Shown one piece after another: positions 49,514 through 58,586 of a stretch of 64,000 bases of DNA. The stretch's first letter is position 1, and each line of letters begins with the position of its first letter. Below the pieces are notes generated by a model. That model had not been told where the DNA came from. It saw only the letters and a program-made list of their open reading frames with translations, and made no database searches. Position numbers and translations under genes: made by a program. The DNA comes from Steroidobacteraceae bacterium (lineage in GTDB: Bacteria; Pseudomonadota; Gammaproteobacteria; Steroidobacterales; Steroidobacteraceae), in the NCBI GenBank assembly GCA_041395505.1, contig JAWLAG010000001.1, positions 868,001 to 932,000 of the forward strand, read 5' to 3'.

Positions 49514-50722
49514 GTGGGCGATCCAGACCAATCCCGGCGCGCTGCGCGTGTAGATCAACGGGCGGGTCCGCTGCGCGGCCTCAAGGTCGTGGAGCTGGCG
49601 GGCATCGGTCCGGGTCCCTATGCCGGCATGCTGCTCGGCGACCTGGGGGCGGAGGTCACACGGGTCGGCCGCGCCGGCAAGGACGACTCCGGCAGCGCGG
49701 ATCCGACACTGCGCAACCGGCGCTCGATAACGCTCGATCTGAAAAACCGCGAAGCCGTGCAAGTGCTTCTGCGCCTGGTTGATCGCAGTGACGTATTGCT
49801 CGAAGGGTTTCGGCCGGGTGTTGCCGAGCGGCTGGGTGTCGGACCCGATGAGTGCTGCGGGCGCAACCCGCGTCTCATTTATGCACGCATCACCGGCTGG
49901 GGCCAGTCGGGTCCATTGGCGAAAACCGCTGGTCACGATATCAACTACATTGCTCTCAGCGGACTGCTGCATCAGATTGGAACCAGCAGCGGCAAGCCGG
50001 TGGCGCCGCTCAACGTCGTAGGTGACTATGGCGGCGGCGGCCTGATGGCTGCATTCGGCATCCTGGCGGCGCTTTACGAGCGCGAGCGCTCGGGGCGCGG
50101 TCAGGTGGTGGACACCGCGATGATCGACAGTTCGGTATCTTTCCTGGCTGCCATGATGGGTTTGCATCAACAGGGGCTATGGCGCGATGCCACGGGCGGC
50201 AATTTCCTGAGCGGTGCTGCGCATTTCTATGACACCTACCGAACTCGCGATGGCAAATGGCTGGCCGTCGGCGCGATCGAGCCGCAGTTTCATGCAGTTG
50301 TGGTCAGAAAACTGAATCTCGATCCGGTCGAGTTCGCAGGCGGGGTCGGTTTCATGGGTGCGCCCTATGATGAACTGGTCGACGACGTCTGGCCCGCCTT
50401 GAAGGTGAAACTTGCCGAGGCCATCGGTCGCTACACCCGCGATGAACTCGAACAATTGTTTGCCGGCACCGATGCCTGCGTGACGCCGGTGCTCAGCATG
50501 GAGGAGGCGGCTCGCCATCCCCACAACATTGCCCGTTCGGTCTTCGTCGAAGTGGGTGGCGCGATGCAGAATGCACCCGTGCCGCGCTTCAGCCGCAGCA
50601 AGCCCGACGAACCCCGTGTTCCGCGCCGACCCGGTGCGGATGGCACCGCAATACTCGAGGAACTTGGCTACAGCGCGCAGGACATTGCCGCGCTGACGAG
50701 AAGCGGCGCGTTGCCGGGATAG
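49514..50722 (+). CDS. alpha-methylacyl-CoA racemase (CaiB/BaiF family)
   Basis: A 402-residue member of the class III CoA-transferase fold, in the racemase branch. These enzymes invert the 2-methyl centre of branched acyl-CoAs so that (S)-specific beta-oxidation can go on, as for phytanic-type, terpenoid and sterol side chains. The opening GLKVVELAGIGPGPYAGMLLGDLGAEV is the family start; the catalytic His141 (AGHDINYIALSGLL) and Asp171 (GDYGGGG) are 30 residues apart, as in the mycobacterial enzyme. Translation from GTG at 49514 adds about 17 extra residues and is uncertain. It follows the PQQ gene by 6 bp and converges on an acyl-CoA synthetase. Confidence 0.88.
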   Translation: MGDPDQSRRAARVDQRAGPLRGLKVVELAGIGPGPYAGMLLGDLGAEVTRVGRAGKDDSGSADPTLRNRRSITLDLKNREAVQVLLRLVDRSDVLLEGFRPGVAERLGVGPDECCGRNPRLIYARITGWGQSGPLAKTAGHDINYIALSGLLHQIGTSSGKPVAPLNVVGDYGGGGLMAAFGILAALYERERSGRGQVVDTAMIDSSVSFLAAMMGLHQQGLWRDATGGNFLSGAAHFYDTYRTRDGKWLAVGAIEPQFHAVVVRKLNLDPVEFAGGVGFMGAPYDELVDDVWPALKVKLAEAIGRYTRDELEQLFAGTDACVTPVLSMEEAARHPHNIARSVFVEVGGAMQNAPVPRFSRSKPDEPRVPRRPGADGTAILEELGYSAQDIAALTRSGALPG

Positions 50723-50802
50723 CAGTGCCTGCCGTATCGCCCGGAACATGCCCGGAAAACGTGGCTTGCCGCGACCTGGAGTCGGGTGACTCGAGATCGG
50801 CG

Positions 50803-52446
50803 CTAATGGCCTGAGATCGTTGCCACGTCGAACTCACCGGCAGCGAATCTGCGCCGCAACTCTTTCTTGTCGATCTTGCCGACACTGGTGCGCGGGAGCT
50901 CCGCAACGGTTGACCAGTATTCGGGTACCGCGTAGCGCGCCACATGCGGGCGCACGAACTCACGAAGTTCAGCCGGGTTCGCCGACACACCCGGACGATT
51001 GACGATGAGCGCTAGCGGTCGCTCTTCCCAACGCGGATCGGGAATGCCAATCACGGCAACTTCGAACACATCTGGATGGCGAGCGATGGCATTCTCGAGT
51101 TCTACGGACGATACCCATTCGCCGCCTGATTTGATCACATCCTTGGTGCGATCGGTGATACGCACATAGCCCCCGGCATCGATGCTGCCCACATCGCCGG
51201 TGCGCAGCCAGCCATCCGTGGTGAACGATTCCGGTGTTGCCTGCCGATGATACGAACCCGTCACCCACGGACCATGCAGCTGCAATTCACCTACGGCCAC
51301 ACCGTCGTTCGCGAGCAATTTGCCCGCGGCATCGACGATGCGTACTTCCATGCCCGGTACAGGCCGGCCGCTCATTGCCCGCCATTCGCCTTCTGCCGCG
51401 GGCGCACAGCCACGTGGCGGGATGGACAAACAGCACATCGGGCTGGTCTCGGTCATGCCCCAGCCCTGCAGAACCGGCACGCCCCAACGCTCGCGGACGG
51501 CGTCAATCAACGCCGGCGATACTGCCGAGCCGCCGGATACGATGACCCGAAAGCTGCTCATGTCGAGCGGATCGCTGCGGTCCGACTGGAGCAGGTCATT
51601 GATGAGCGTAGGGACGACGGCCGTAAACGTCGGACGTTCCAGTCCGATCATGGTCCGCAAGTGTTCCGGTTTCAGGTGCACAGCGGGCAGGAGCAGATCG
51701 CTGCCCGCGAACCATGCCGAGAACGGCAGACCCCAGGCATTGGCATGGAACATCGAGGGCATCAACAGGATTCGATCTGCCTGACAGATGCCGAAGGTAT
51801 CGTGCCCGAGCGTCCCGAGTGTGTGCAAAAAAATGGATCGGTGGCTGTACACGACCCCCTTGGGATCGCCGGTCGTGCCACTCGTGTAGCAGACCACCGC
51901 GGGGTCGCGTTCATCGAGCGCGGGCCATGCGAATTGCGCGCTCGCTCCTGCGATCAGCGGGTCATAATCATGCACGTGGAAGCGGCTGCGTTCTGCTTCA
52001 TCTTTCCCGATCGCGCTGTCCCCGCCGACGACGATGACGTGCTTCAGGCCAGGTAAGGCTGCGAGCGCGGGTCGCAGTTGGCCCCACAGCGATGCGTCAA
52101 TGATCAATGCGCGATCGTCGGCGTGGGCCATGATGGCGGCGATCTGCTCTGGCAACAAACGCACGTTGAGCGTGTGCAGGACGGCTCCCATTGCCGGCAC
52201 GGCAAGATAGGCTTCGAGATGCGCTTGATGGTTCCAGCAGTAGCTTGCGACCCGCTCGCCACGCGCGATTCCCAGGGCGCGAAGCGCAGCGGCGAGCCTT
52301 ACTGCGCGTGACGCGACCTGCGAGAAACTGCTGAACCGGAAGCCCGCACCGTCGAAAGTGCCAACACGGCTGTTGGCGTGCACCCGCATGCCGTGGCGCA
52401 GGATCATCTGCGTCGACAACGGCAGGTCCATCATGGTTGATTTCAT
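50803..52446 (-). CDS. medium/long-chain acyl-CoA synthetase (AMP-forming)
   Basis: A 547-residue ANL-superfamily ligase that activates a carboxylic acid to its CoA thioester through an acyl-adenylate. The P-loop-like motif YTSGTTGDPKGV, the GWGMTETSP A5 motif, GWLRTGDVGSIDAGGY and the C-terminal catalytic lysine in RTSVGKIDKKELR are intact. No membrane span. Overall it resembles the bacterial medium-chain/steroid-side-chain type synthetases. It is the last gene of the minus-strand SDR-kinase-synthetase operon and overlaps the kinase gene by four bases. Confidence 0.92.
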   Translation of the reverse strand: MKSTMMDLPLSTQMILRHGMRVHANSRVGTFDGAGFRFSSFSQVASRAVRLAAALRALGIARGERVASYCWNHQAHLEAYLAVPAMGAVLHTLNVRLLPEQIAAIMAHADDRALIIDASLWGQLRPALAALPGLKHVIVVGGDSAIGKDEAERSRFHVHDYDPLIAGASAQFAWPALDERDPAVVCYTSGTTGDPKGVVYSHRSIFLHTLGTLGHDTFGICQADRILLMPSMFHANAWGLPFSAWFAGSDLLLPAVHLKPEHLRTMIGLERPTFTAVVPTLINDLLQSDRSDPLDMSSFRVIVSGGSAVSPALIDAVRERWGVPVLQGWGMTETSPMCCLSIPPRGCAPAAEGEWRAMSGRPVPGMEVRIVDAAGKLLANDGVAVGELQLHGPWVTGSYHRQATPESFTTDGWLRTGDVGSIDAGGYVRITDRTKDVIKSGGEWVSSVELENAIARHPDVFEVAVIGIPDPRWEERPLALIVNRPGVSANPAELREFVRPHVARYAVPEYWSTVAELPRTSVGKIDKKELRRRFAAGEFDVATISGH

Positions 52447-53465
52447 GCGCCAGTCCCCAGTCCGGCAATGCGCGCAGCTTCTTCGAGCAACGCGGGGACG
52501 TCATATTCAAGACGTCGCGAGTAGTCGTCGGCGACCTTGCCCGTTCGATATAGCACGTAGGCGCCTTCGACGATGGCAGCCAGTCGCCACAATGCAAAGA
52601 CCCGATAGTACTCGAAATCGTCGAGCGCGAGCCCGGTGTGGCGCGACCAGCGAAGTGCCAGTGCATCGCGATCGATGCACTGCGGAAATTCGCGCGTCAC
52701 GTGCTGGACGAATGCGAATCCCGGCGGCGTTACCTGACGCTCTCCCCAGAATGCGAGTGCGAGCGCAAGGTCGGCATAGGGATTGCCTATGCTCGCCAGT
52801 TCCCAGTCGATTATCGCCGCGAGTTGCGGTCGATCGCGTCGGAACAGCGTGTTGTCGAGGTGGTAATCGCCGTGCATGATGCTCGCCGGTGGCGGCGGCG
52901 GCAGATGCGCTTCCAGCCAGCGGCCGAGCTCGTCTATCAGTGGCAATGCGCGGACCGAATCCGCAGCGCGCGCCTTGAGCCAACGCCGGACCTGCTTGGC
53001 AACGTAGTCCTCTGGCGCATTGGGCGGCGCGGTGCCAAGTGCCTGCCATTCGATGCCATGCACCCGGGCCAGCGCGTCGATCAGCTCCTCGCCCAGGGTC
53101 GTCAGGGTGCGTGCGCTTCTTGCATACGCCGGTGGCAGTTCGGTGCTGATCGCCATGCCATCGATGTGTTCGACGACCGCGAACGCACAGCCGAGCACTT
53201 GCAGGTCATCGCAATAGGCAATGGGGCGGGGGACCGGCGCGTGTCCATGGATCGCCCTGAGCATCCTGAATTCGCGCTGTACTCCGGCGGCGGCGCTGGC
53301 AGAGATGGCATTCTCTGGCGGTCGTCGCAGCACGGCCAATCCGTCGCGATGGTGGATCAACTGGGTGACATTCGAATTGCCGCCGCCCAGTCGCTCGCCG
53401 AGCCGGGCATCTGCAAGATCGGCGTGGTCGGCCATCCAACGGGATAACAGAGCCGAAGTGTCCAT
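52443..53465 (-). CDS. phosphotransferase (APH fold), ACAD10/11 kinase-like
   Basis: A 340-residue aminoglycoside-phosphotransferase-fold kinase. Catalytic loop HGDYHLDN and metal-binding IIDWELAS are complete, so it should be active. The N-terminal GGNSNVTQLI and LRRPPEN segments resemble the kinase domains fused to acyl-CoA dehydrogenases in animals, which phosphorylate 4-hydroxyacyl-CoAs, rather than true antibiotic kinases. It sits between an SDR and an acyl-CoA synthetase in one operon (26-bp gap and four-base overlap), which supports a role on CoA-bound hydroxy acids. A second, more ACAD11-like paralogue lies at 62814-63884. Confidence 0.85.
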   Translation of the reverse strand: MDTSALLSRWMADHADLADARLGERLGGGNSNVTQLIHHRDGLAVLRRPPENAISASAAAGVQREFRMLRAIHGHAPVPRPIAYCDDLQVLGCAFAVVEHIDGMAISTELPPAYARSARTLTTLGEELIDALARVHGIEWQALGTAPPNAPEDYVAKQVRRWLKARAADSVRALPLIDELGRWLEAHLPPPPPASIMHGDYHLDNTLFRRDRPQLAAIIDWELASIGNPYADLALALAFWGERQVTPPGFAFVQHVTREFPQCIDRDALALRWSRHTGLALDDFEYYRVFALWRLAAIVEGAYVLYRTGKVADDYSRRLEYDVPALLEEAARIAGLGTGA

Positions 53466-53490
53466 TTGCGAACAGCCGTCGACTATCCTC

Positions 53491-54204
53491 TCAGAGGGTC
53501 GACATCATGCCACCGTCGGTCGCGATGATAGAGCCCGTCATGTAGGTCGATCCAGCGACCCACCAGATGACCTCGGCAATCTCCTGCTCAGTGCCAACCC
53601 GGCCCAGCGGAATCCGCGACACCAGTTGGTCCAGGGCCTTGTCGTCGACCTTGGCGGTCATTTCGGTCATGACCAGCCCGGGAACAACCAGATTGACGCG
53701 GATCTGTCGCGGCGCAAGTTCCACGGCCAGGACCCGCGTCAGCCCGGACAGCCCGGCCTTGGAGGCGCCATAGGCGCTGTCGCCGGCAAAGCCGCGTAAC
53801 CCGACCACTGCGCCGATGTTGACGATGGACGCACCTTCGCCCATGTGCGCAAGGCTCGCCTTGATGCAATGCATGGGGCCCGAAAGATTGGTTTCGAGTA
53901 CGGCGTGCCAATCGCCCAAGTCGAGTCGTTGCAGCTTTCGCCCGCGATGCAGGCCCGCATTGTTGACGAGGACATCGACGCCGCCCCAGGCCGCGGTCAC
54001 ACGCTGCAGCGCGTTCTCGACCTGCTCGGCATCCGTGACATCCGTGGCGATCGCAAGCGAGTCCGGCCCAAGCTGTTCGCGTAGTCTCGCCTCATCGATC
54101 TGGCGCGCGAGTACGGCGATGCGATCGCCGCGCTCGCGCGCCAGGCGCGCAGTGGCCAACCCAACCCCGCGGGACCCACCCGTTATGATCCAGCGCCGGC
54201 TCAT
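53491..54204 (-). CDS. SDR family oxidoreductase lacking the catalytic serine
   Basis: A 237-residue classical short-chain dehydrogenase. Cofactor motif TGGSRGVG (residues 8-15), NNAG (81-84), Asn106, and the YxxxK pair Tyr145/Lys149 are in place. The position 13 residues before Tyr145, normally the catalytic serine, is Ala132 (VNIGAVVG, codon GCA). Activity could be lost or altered, or a neighbouring residue may help. ATD in the third strand (Asp55) is typical. It heads the minus-strand operon SDR-kinase-synthetase and could oxidise a secondary alcohol or a 3-hydroxyacyl-CoA. Confidence 0.88.
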   Translation of the reverse strand: MSRRWIITGGSRGVGLATARLARERGDRIAVLARQIDEARLREQLGPDSLAIATDVTDAEQVENALQRVTAAWGGVDVLVNNAGLHRGRKLQRLDLGDWHAVLETNLSGPMHCIKASLAHMGEGASIVNIGAVVGLRGFAGDSAYGASKAGLSGLTRVLAVELAPRQIRVNLVVPGLVMTEMTAKVDDKALDQLVSRIPLGRVGTEQEIAEVIWWVAGSTYMTGSIIATDGGMMSTL

Positions 54205-54238
54205 GTGGTCCCTGCGCGGGCATGCCGAACGGGGTCGA

Positions 54239-56491
54239 TCAGCGTGATCCGAAGTTGTGCGTCAACCGGATGCCATAGGTCCTCGGTGGCCGGACAGCAG
54301 CGTAGGTCCAGAGGCCAGGAAAGGTCACGCTCGTGCCAACGTCGTAGGCCTGCGACCAGGAGTCATCATCAGTGAGGTTCATGGCCCAGAGGCTTACCGT
54401 GGTGTCCTTGAACCGATAGCCGATCGAAGCATCGATGACTTCGTGCGAAGGCACCCGGCTTTGCGGCGAATTGAGGAACGTGAGTTCCTGGTCATCGATG
54501 TAGCGCAGGTCGGCCTGTACCCACATCGAGCCACTGCCGACGTTCCAGGTGTAGTTGGGCGAGATCGTCGCCGTCAGATCCGGCGCGCGCCGCAACTTGA
54601 GATAGGACAGATCGCGCTGATCGACGGGTGTCGCCGGATCGGTGTCGATCAGTTTCTTGAACTTCGAATCGAGGACGCCGAGATTCGCGGCAATCGTGAA
54701 GTTGTTGGTGACCCGGGCCAGCAGATCCAGTTCCAGACCTTTGATTTCCGCTCGTGCTGCGTTAGTTACGACTGTTTGCTGTCCCGTGCCCTGTGTGGTC
54801 GGCACGCTCTGCTCTTCCTGCTTGTCGTTATAGCGCATGAGGAACACCGAGCCGTTGAGGCGGACGCGTCCATTCACCCACTCGCTCTTCCACCCAAGCT
54901 CGTAATTGTCGACAGTTTCTGGATCGTAGGGAATCGACGCCGCTTCGTAGGTACCGGGCCGGCCGGTGAATCCACCTGCGCGATACCCCTTTGAATACAG
55001 GCCATAAACCATGACATCCGGATTGACGCGATAGCGCAGGTTCACCTTCGGCGTGAATTCGTTCCAGGACTTCTTGAACGGATTGGCGAGATTGCCAAGC
55101 GTCGCAAGCTCGGGCATGCCCGCATCGATGACGCCGCTATCCTTGTCATCCTTCGTGTAGCGACCGCCGACCGTCAAGGTCATTGCGTCGGTCAGCCGGT
55201 AGTCAGCCTCGAAGAATGCGGCTTTCGATTCGGTGTTCTGAACGACCGTCTGGTCAATTGCGAGTACGGTTCCGGACGGCAGACCGAACAGCAGGTCACC
55301 GAAGCCGATGTAGCTGCGCAGGTCGATGCGGTAGTCGGATTTCCACGAGTACAGGCCAACCGTGTAGTCGAGCCGCTCGCCGGAATGCACCCAGCGCAGT
55401 TCATGACTCGTCTGATTCCATTTCGCCGGACGGTCGGTGTGATACAGCGTGAGCGCTGTGCCATCCCAATCCTGGAAGACCTTCTCGTCGGTGGAGAACT
55501 TGCCGAAGACGTATTCGAGCTGGTCACCTTCGCGAACGCTCCAGCGGATATTGCCGATGTGCAGATCGCTGTCGAAATAAGTCTGATAGGTCCCGGCATC
55601 ATTTTGCAGAACCACGTAGCGATCGCCTGACTGCGGCACGTCCAGGCTCTGAGCGCACTGGTTATAGAAGAAGCACCATGCCTGGTTGGGCTGAGCAATA
55701 TTGACTACGGTATTGGCGTCCTGATCCTGCTGAGTGCGATCGTAGCGATACGCGAACTCGAGGGTGTCGGTCGGTTTGAAGATGAAGCTCGGGCTGTACT
55801 GGGTGAACCTGACCTTGCCCGTGTCGGTGTTGCGCGTGCTGTTGTAGAACCAGCCATCGTTATCGCGTTTGGCTGCGCCCAGCTTGAACGCAAACTTCTC
55901 CGACACCGGAACATTGATGTAGCCGTCCAGCTGCAGGTCGCCGTAATTGCCCGCACCGGCGCGTACTGCACCCGAGAAGCCATCCGTGTTGGGCCGGCTG
56001 CGCGTCACATTGATGACGCCGCCAATGGAATTGCGCCCGAACAACGTGCCCTGCGGTCCGCGCAGGATTTCCATGCCCTGCAGGTCGATGGCTTTGATCA
56101 TTGCGCCGGAGTTCACGCCGATGAAAACGCCGTCGACCACCACGCCGACCGTCGGATCGAAGTTTTTCTCGACGTCCGTTGTGCCGACGCCACGCACGGA
56201 AATGGCCGCCGGACTGCCCGGACCCTGCTGCAGATCGTCGATGATCACATTGGGCGCGACATTGGCGAAGGTCTGCAGATCGACGTCCGTACGTCGCGCG
56301 AGTTCGTCCGTGCCGATCGCGCTGATTGATGTGCCCAGGTCCTGAAGGTTTTCCTGGCGCTTGCGCGCAGTCACGGTGATTTCCTGGAGTGCGCCGGTTG
56401 CGCCAGGGTCATCTGCTGCGAGCGTTGGCTCGCCGATACCGCAGCATAGCGCGACGGCCGCCGTCGACAAGAGCACGCTGGACTTCGCCAT
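54239..56491 (-). CDS. TonB-dependent receptor
   Basis: A 750-residue outer-membrane transporter energised by TonB. Signal peptide (to about residue 25, ending TLA), a TonB-box-like segment ITVTARKRQENLQD, plug domain with SVRGVGTTD and GPQGTLFGRNSIGGVINVTRSRP, and a 22-strand barrel ending in an aromatic-type C-terminus (RLTHNFGSR). ATG at 56491 is used because AAGGGAG lies 8 bp upstream; a further in-frame ATG at 56716 lies beyond the promoter region. It belongs to the large group of sphingomonad/Caulobacter-like receptors that import hydrophobic or sugar compounds. It is divergent from the acyl-CoA dehydrogenase, so it probably imports the substrate of the cluster. Confidence 0.92.
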   Translation of the reverse strand: MAKSSVLLSTAAVALCCGIGEPTLAADDPGATGALQEITVTARKRQENLQDLGTSISAIGTDELARRTDVDLQTFANVAPNVIIDDLQQGPGSPAAISVRGVGTTDVEKNFDPTVGVVVDGVFIGVNSGAMIKAIDLQGMEILRGPQGTLFGRNSIGGVINVTRSRPNTDGFSGAVRAGAGNYGDLQLDGYINVPVSEKFAFKLGAAKRDNDGWFYNSTRNTDTGKVRFTQYSPSFIFKPTDTLEFAYRYDRTQQDQDANTVVNIAQPNQAWCFFYNQCAQSLDVPQSGDRYVVLQNDAGTYQTYFDSDLHIGNIRWSVREGDQLEYVFGKFSTDEKVFQDWDGTALTLYHTDRPAKWNQTSHELRWVHSGERLDYTVGLYSWKSDYRIDLRSYIGFGDLLFGLPSGTVLAIDQTVVQNTESKAAFFEADYRLTDAMTLTVGGRYTKDDKDSGVIDAGMPELATLGNLANPFKKSWNEFTPKVNLRYRVNPDVMVYGLYSKGYRAGGFTGRPGTYEAASIPYDPETVDNYELGWKSEWVNGRVRLNGSVFLMRYNDKQEEQSVPTTQGTGQQTVVTNAARAEIKGLELDLLARVTNNFTIAANLGVLDSKFKKLIDTDPATPVDQRDLSYLKLRRAPDLTATISPNYTWNVGSGSMWVQADLRYIDDQELTFLNSPQSRVPSHEVIDASIGYRFKDTTVSLWAMNLTDDDSWSQAYDVGTSVTFPGLWTYAAVRPPRTYGIRLTHNFGSR

Positions 56492-56602
56492 TGTCATTAC
56501 TCCCTTGAGATCGTAATTAAGATTGCAAACCACTGACTGGCCCGGCGCCCGCTGGTCGCGGGTCGCGAGCCCCACCAAGCCCCCAGCGGAACGATAATCC
56601 GC

Positions 56603-56632
56603 TTGTTGTCGTCTAGCAAGTGAATCTATACT
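56603..56632 (+). promoter_or_regulatory. promoter of the acyl-CoA dehydrogenase operon
   Basis: TTGTTG (56603-56608) and TATACT (56627-56632) with an 18-bp spacer. The start would fall near 56639, at the edge of an inverted repeat. The rest of the 251-bp divergent gap (56492-56742) shows no gene and no other strong signal. Confidence 0.5.
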
Positions 56633-56639
56633 CGATCGC

Positions 56640-56660
56640 GATTTCGCCGCCCGCGAAATC
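56640..56660. promoter_or_regulatory. candidate repressor operator of the catabolic cluster
   Basis: GATTTCGC and GCGAAATC are perfect 8-bp arms around a 5-nt centre. The dyad lies directly after the predicted -10 element, where a bound repressor would block initiation. The TetR-type regulator encoded at 62087 is the likely binder, by inference. Confidence 0.45.
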
Positions 56661-56742
56661 CCCCAAACTATCTTTGGGACCATGTTTTGCGTCGGCGCAA
56701 CAGTGCGGATCGGCACGGTTGGCCAGACAACAGGTGGCAGTG

Positions 56743-58056
56743 ATGGCCTGGAATTTCGAGACCGACCCTGATTTCCAGCGCGAGCTCGACTGGATGAGCG
56801 ACTTCGTCCGCGCCGAGGTCGAACCTCTGGATCTGGTCTTCCGCCATCCCGCCGATCCTTTCGATCCGGCTCGCAAGGGGCCCGCTGCGGCCATGGCGCC
56901 GCTCAAGAAGCTTGTCCAGCAGCGGGGTTTGTGGGCCTGCCACCTTGGCCCCGAGCTCGGAGGGCAGGGTTACGGGCAGGTCAAGCTTGGCCTGATGAAC
57001 GAGATTCTCGGGCGCAGCCGGTTTGCGCCCACCGTCTTTGGCTGCCAGGCGCCCGATACCGGCAACTCCGAAATCCTCGCCCGCTTCGGAACGCCCGCGC
57101 AGAAGCTCGCCTACCTCGAGCCATTGCTGGCGGGCGAGATAGCCTCCTGCTACTCCATGACGGAGCCGCAGGCCGGCGCAGATCCCGCACAATTCAGGTG
57201 TCGCGCGGAATTGGTCGGCGACCAATGGGTCATCAACGGCGAGAAGTGGTTCGCCTCGCATGCGGATTTCGCGAAATTCCTGCTGTTGGTCGTGATTACC
57301 GACCCGACGGTTCCGGTCCACCAGGGTGCATCGATACTGATCGTGGATCGCGATGCACCGGGATTGCAGATTGTGCGTAACGTCGCCGTGGGCATGCGCG
57401 ATGAAATGGGCGGCGGCGTTCACGGCTACCTGCGCTTCGAGAACTGCCGCGTGCCGCGCGAGAACATTCTTGGCCAGCCAGGGCAGGGCTTTGAGGTGGC
57501 GCAATCGAGGCTCGGTGGCGGGCGCATTCATCATGCCATGCGAACCGTCGGGCTGCTGAACCTCGCCCTCGACATGATGTGCGAGCGGGCTCTCAGCCGG
57601 CATACCAAGGGCGAAGTACTTGCGGCCAAGCAGCTGACCCAGGAGAAGATTGCCGACTCCTACACGCAGATCACGCAATTTCGCCTGCATGTGCTCTATG
57701 CGGCCTGGCTCATCGACAAGCACAAGTCGTACAACCGCGTTGTGCGCCGGGAGATTGCGGCCGTCAAGGCGGCGATGCCCGGGGTGCTGCGCGATGTCGT
57801 CTACCGGGCGCTGCATCTGCACGGCTCGCTCGGCATGTCGAATGAGACGCCACTGATGCAAATGTGGGCCACCGTGCCGGAGATGGGCATCGTGGATGGC
57901 CCGACGGAAGTGCACAAGGTGAGCGTGGCGAAGGAAATTCTCCGCGACCGCCGGGGCACGGATCAACCATTCCCGAGCTATTATCGACCGGCGGCGACGG
58001 AGCTTGCGAGGCAGAAGCTCGCATGGGCGATCGAGCTCGACGTAGGCAACCAGTAA
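56743..58056 (+). CDS. acyl-CoA dehydrogenase family protein, ACAD10/11-like
   Basis: A 437-residue flavoprotein of the acyl-CoA dehydrogenase fold. The ATG at 56743 follows an AGGTGG site; the in-frame ATG at 56620 lies upstream of the proposed transcription start. Residues 101-108 (CQAPDTGN), MTEPQAGA (139-146), GEKWF and 260-270 (GRIHHAMRTVG) closely match the dehydrogenase domain of animal ACAD10/ACAD11. The C-terminal DGPTEVH replaces the YEGT-type catalytic glutamate region of ordinary fatty-acyl dehydrogenases, also as in that group. ACAD10/11 and the bacterial levulinate enzyme LvaC act on phosphorylated 4-hydroxyacyl-CoAs, and an APH-type kinase at 62814-63884 supplies the matching partner. 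FAD-dependent; cytoplasmic. Confidence 0.88.
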   Translation: MAWNFETDPDFQRELDWMSDFVRAEVEPLDLVFRHPADPFDPARKGPAAAMAPLKKLVQQRGLWACHLGPELGGQGYGQVKLGLMNEILGRSRFAPTVFGCQAPDTGNSEILARFGTPAQKLAYLEPLLAGEIASCYSMTEPQAGADPAQFRCRAELVGDQWVINGEKWFASHADFAKFLLLVVITDPTVPVHQGASILIVDRDAPGLQIVRNVAVGMRDEMGGGVHGYLRFENCRVPRENILGQPGQGFEVAQSRLGGGRIHHAMRTVGLLNLALDMMCERALSRHTKGEVLAAKQLTQEKIADSYTQITQFRLHVLYAAWLIDKHKSYNRVVRREIAAVKAAMPGVLRDVVYRALHLHGSLGMSNETPLMQMWATVPEMGIVDGPTEVHKVSVAKEILRDRRGTDQPFPSYYRPAATELARQKLAWAIELDVGNQ

Positions 58057-58089
58057 TGCGGGCTTGGCGGCCCGTGGGGGGACGTTTGC

Positions 58090-58569
58090 ATGGCATCTGA
58101 GGCGCAGCTGCAGAACCTGATGGCGCGAATCGATCAACTCGAGAGCCGCAATGCCATGCGCGACCTGGTAACGACCTACTGCCAGGGTTTCGATGGCGGC
58201 AACTTCGAGCAGTTCCTCGGAATCTGGTGGGAGGACTGCGTTTGGGACATCGGTCCACCGTTTGGCGTCTTCCACGGCCATGCCGGCATCGAAAAGGCCG
58301 TCAAGGAGGTGCTCTGGCCGGTCTGGCGCGAGACGCACCACCTTACCAGCAACCTGCGCCTGTCTTTCGCGGGCAAGGATGACGCCCATGGCGAATGCAA
58401 TGTCGATTGCATGGGCGCGACGCGCGATGACATCGTGCAGATGATCAGCGCCACCTACAAGGATCATTTCCAGCGGCGCGGCGGCACATGGCGCATCAAG
58501 CGCCGCGACGTGACCATTCATTACTTCAACCCGATTCCTGGCGCGCAGATGACGGCGCCGCAGGCCTGA
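58090..58569 (+). CDS. SnoaL-like / NTF2-fold protein
   Basis: A 159-residue protein of the SnoaL-like domain group (scytalone dehydratase, LinA-type dehydrochlorinase, steroid isomerase fold). It begins with the helix LMARIDQLESRNAMRDLVTTYCQGFDGGNFEQFLGIWWEDCVW, typical of SnoaL_4, and has HHLTSNLRL in the third strand, where a catalytic His often lies. A dehydratase, isomerase or accessory binding role is possible. It follows the dehydrogenase by 33 bp with a GGGGGA ribosome site, inside the same plus-strand operon. Confidence 0.78.
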   Translation: MASEAQLQNLMARIDQLESRNAMRDLVTTYCQGFDGGNFEQFLGIWWEDCVWDIGPPFGVFHGHAGIEKAVKEVLWPVWRETHHLTSNLRLSFAGKDDAHGECNVDCMGATRDDIVQMISATYKDHFQRRGGTWRIKRRDVTIHYFNPIPGAQMTAPQA

Positions 58570-58586
58570 GCGAGGTAGAGGCAGGT

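Noticed and set aside
52443..53465. Aminoglycoside resistance gene
   Set aside because: Only the kinase fold is shared. The N-terminal motifs and the neighbouring CoA enzymes fit the hydroxyacyl-CoA kinase group better.
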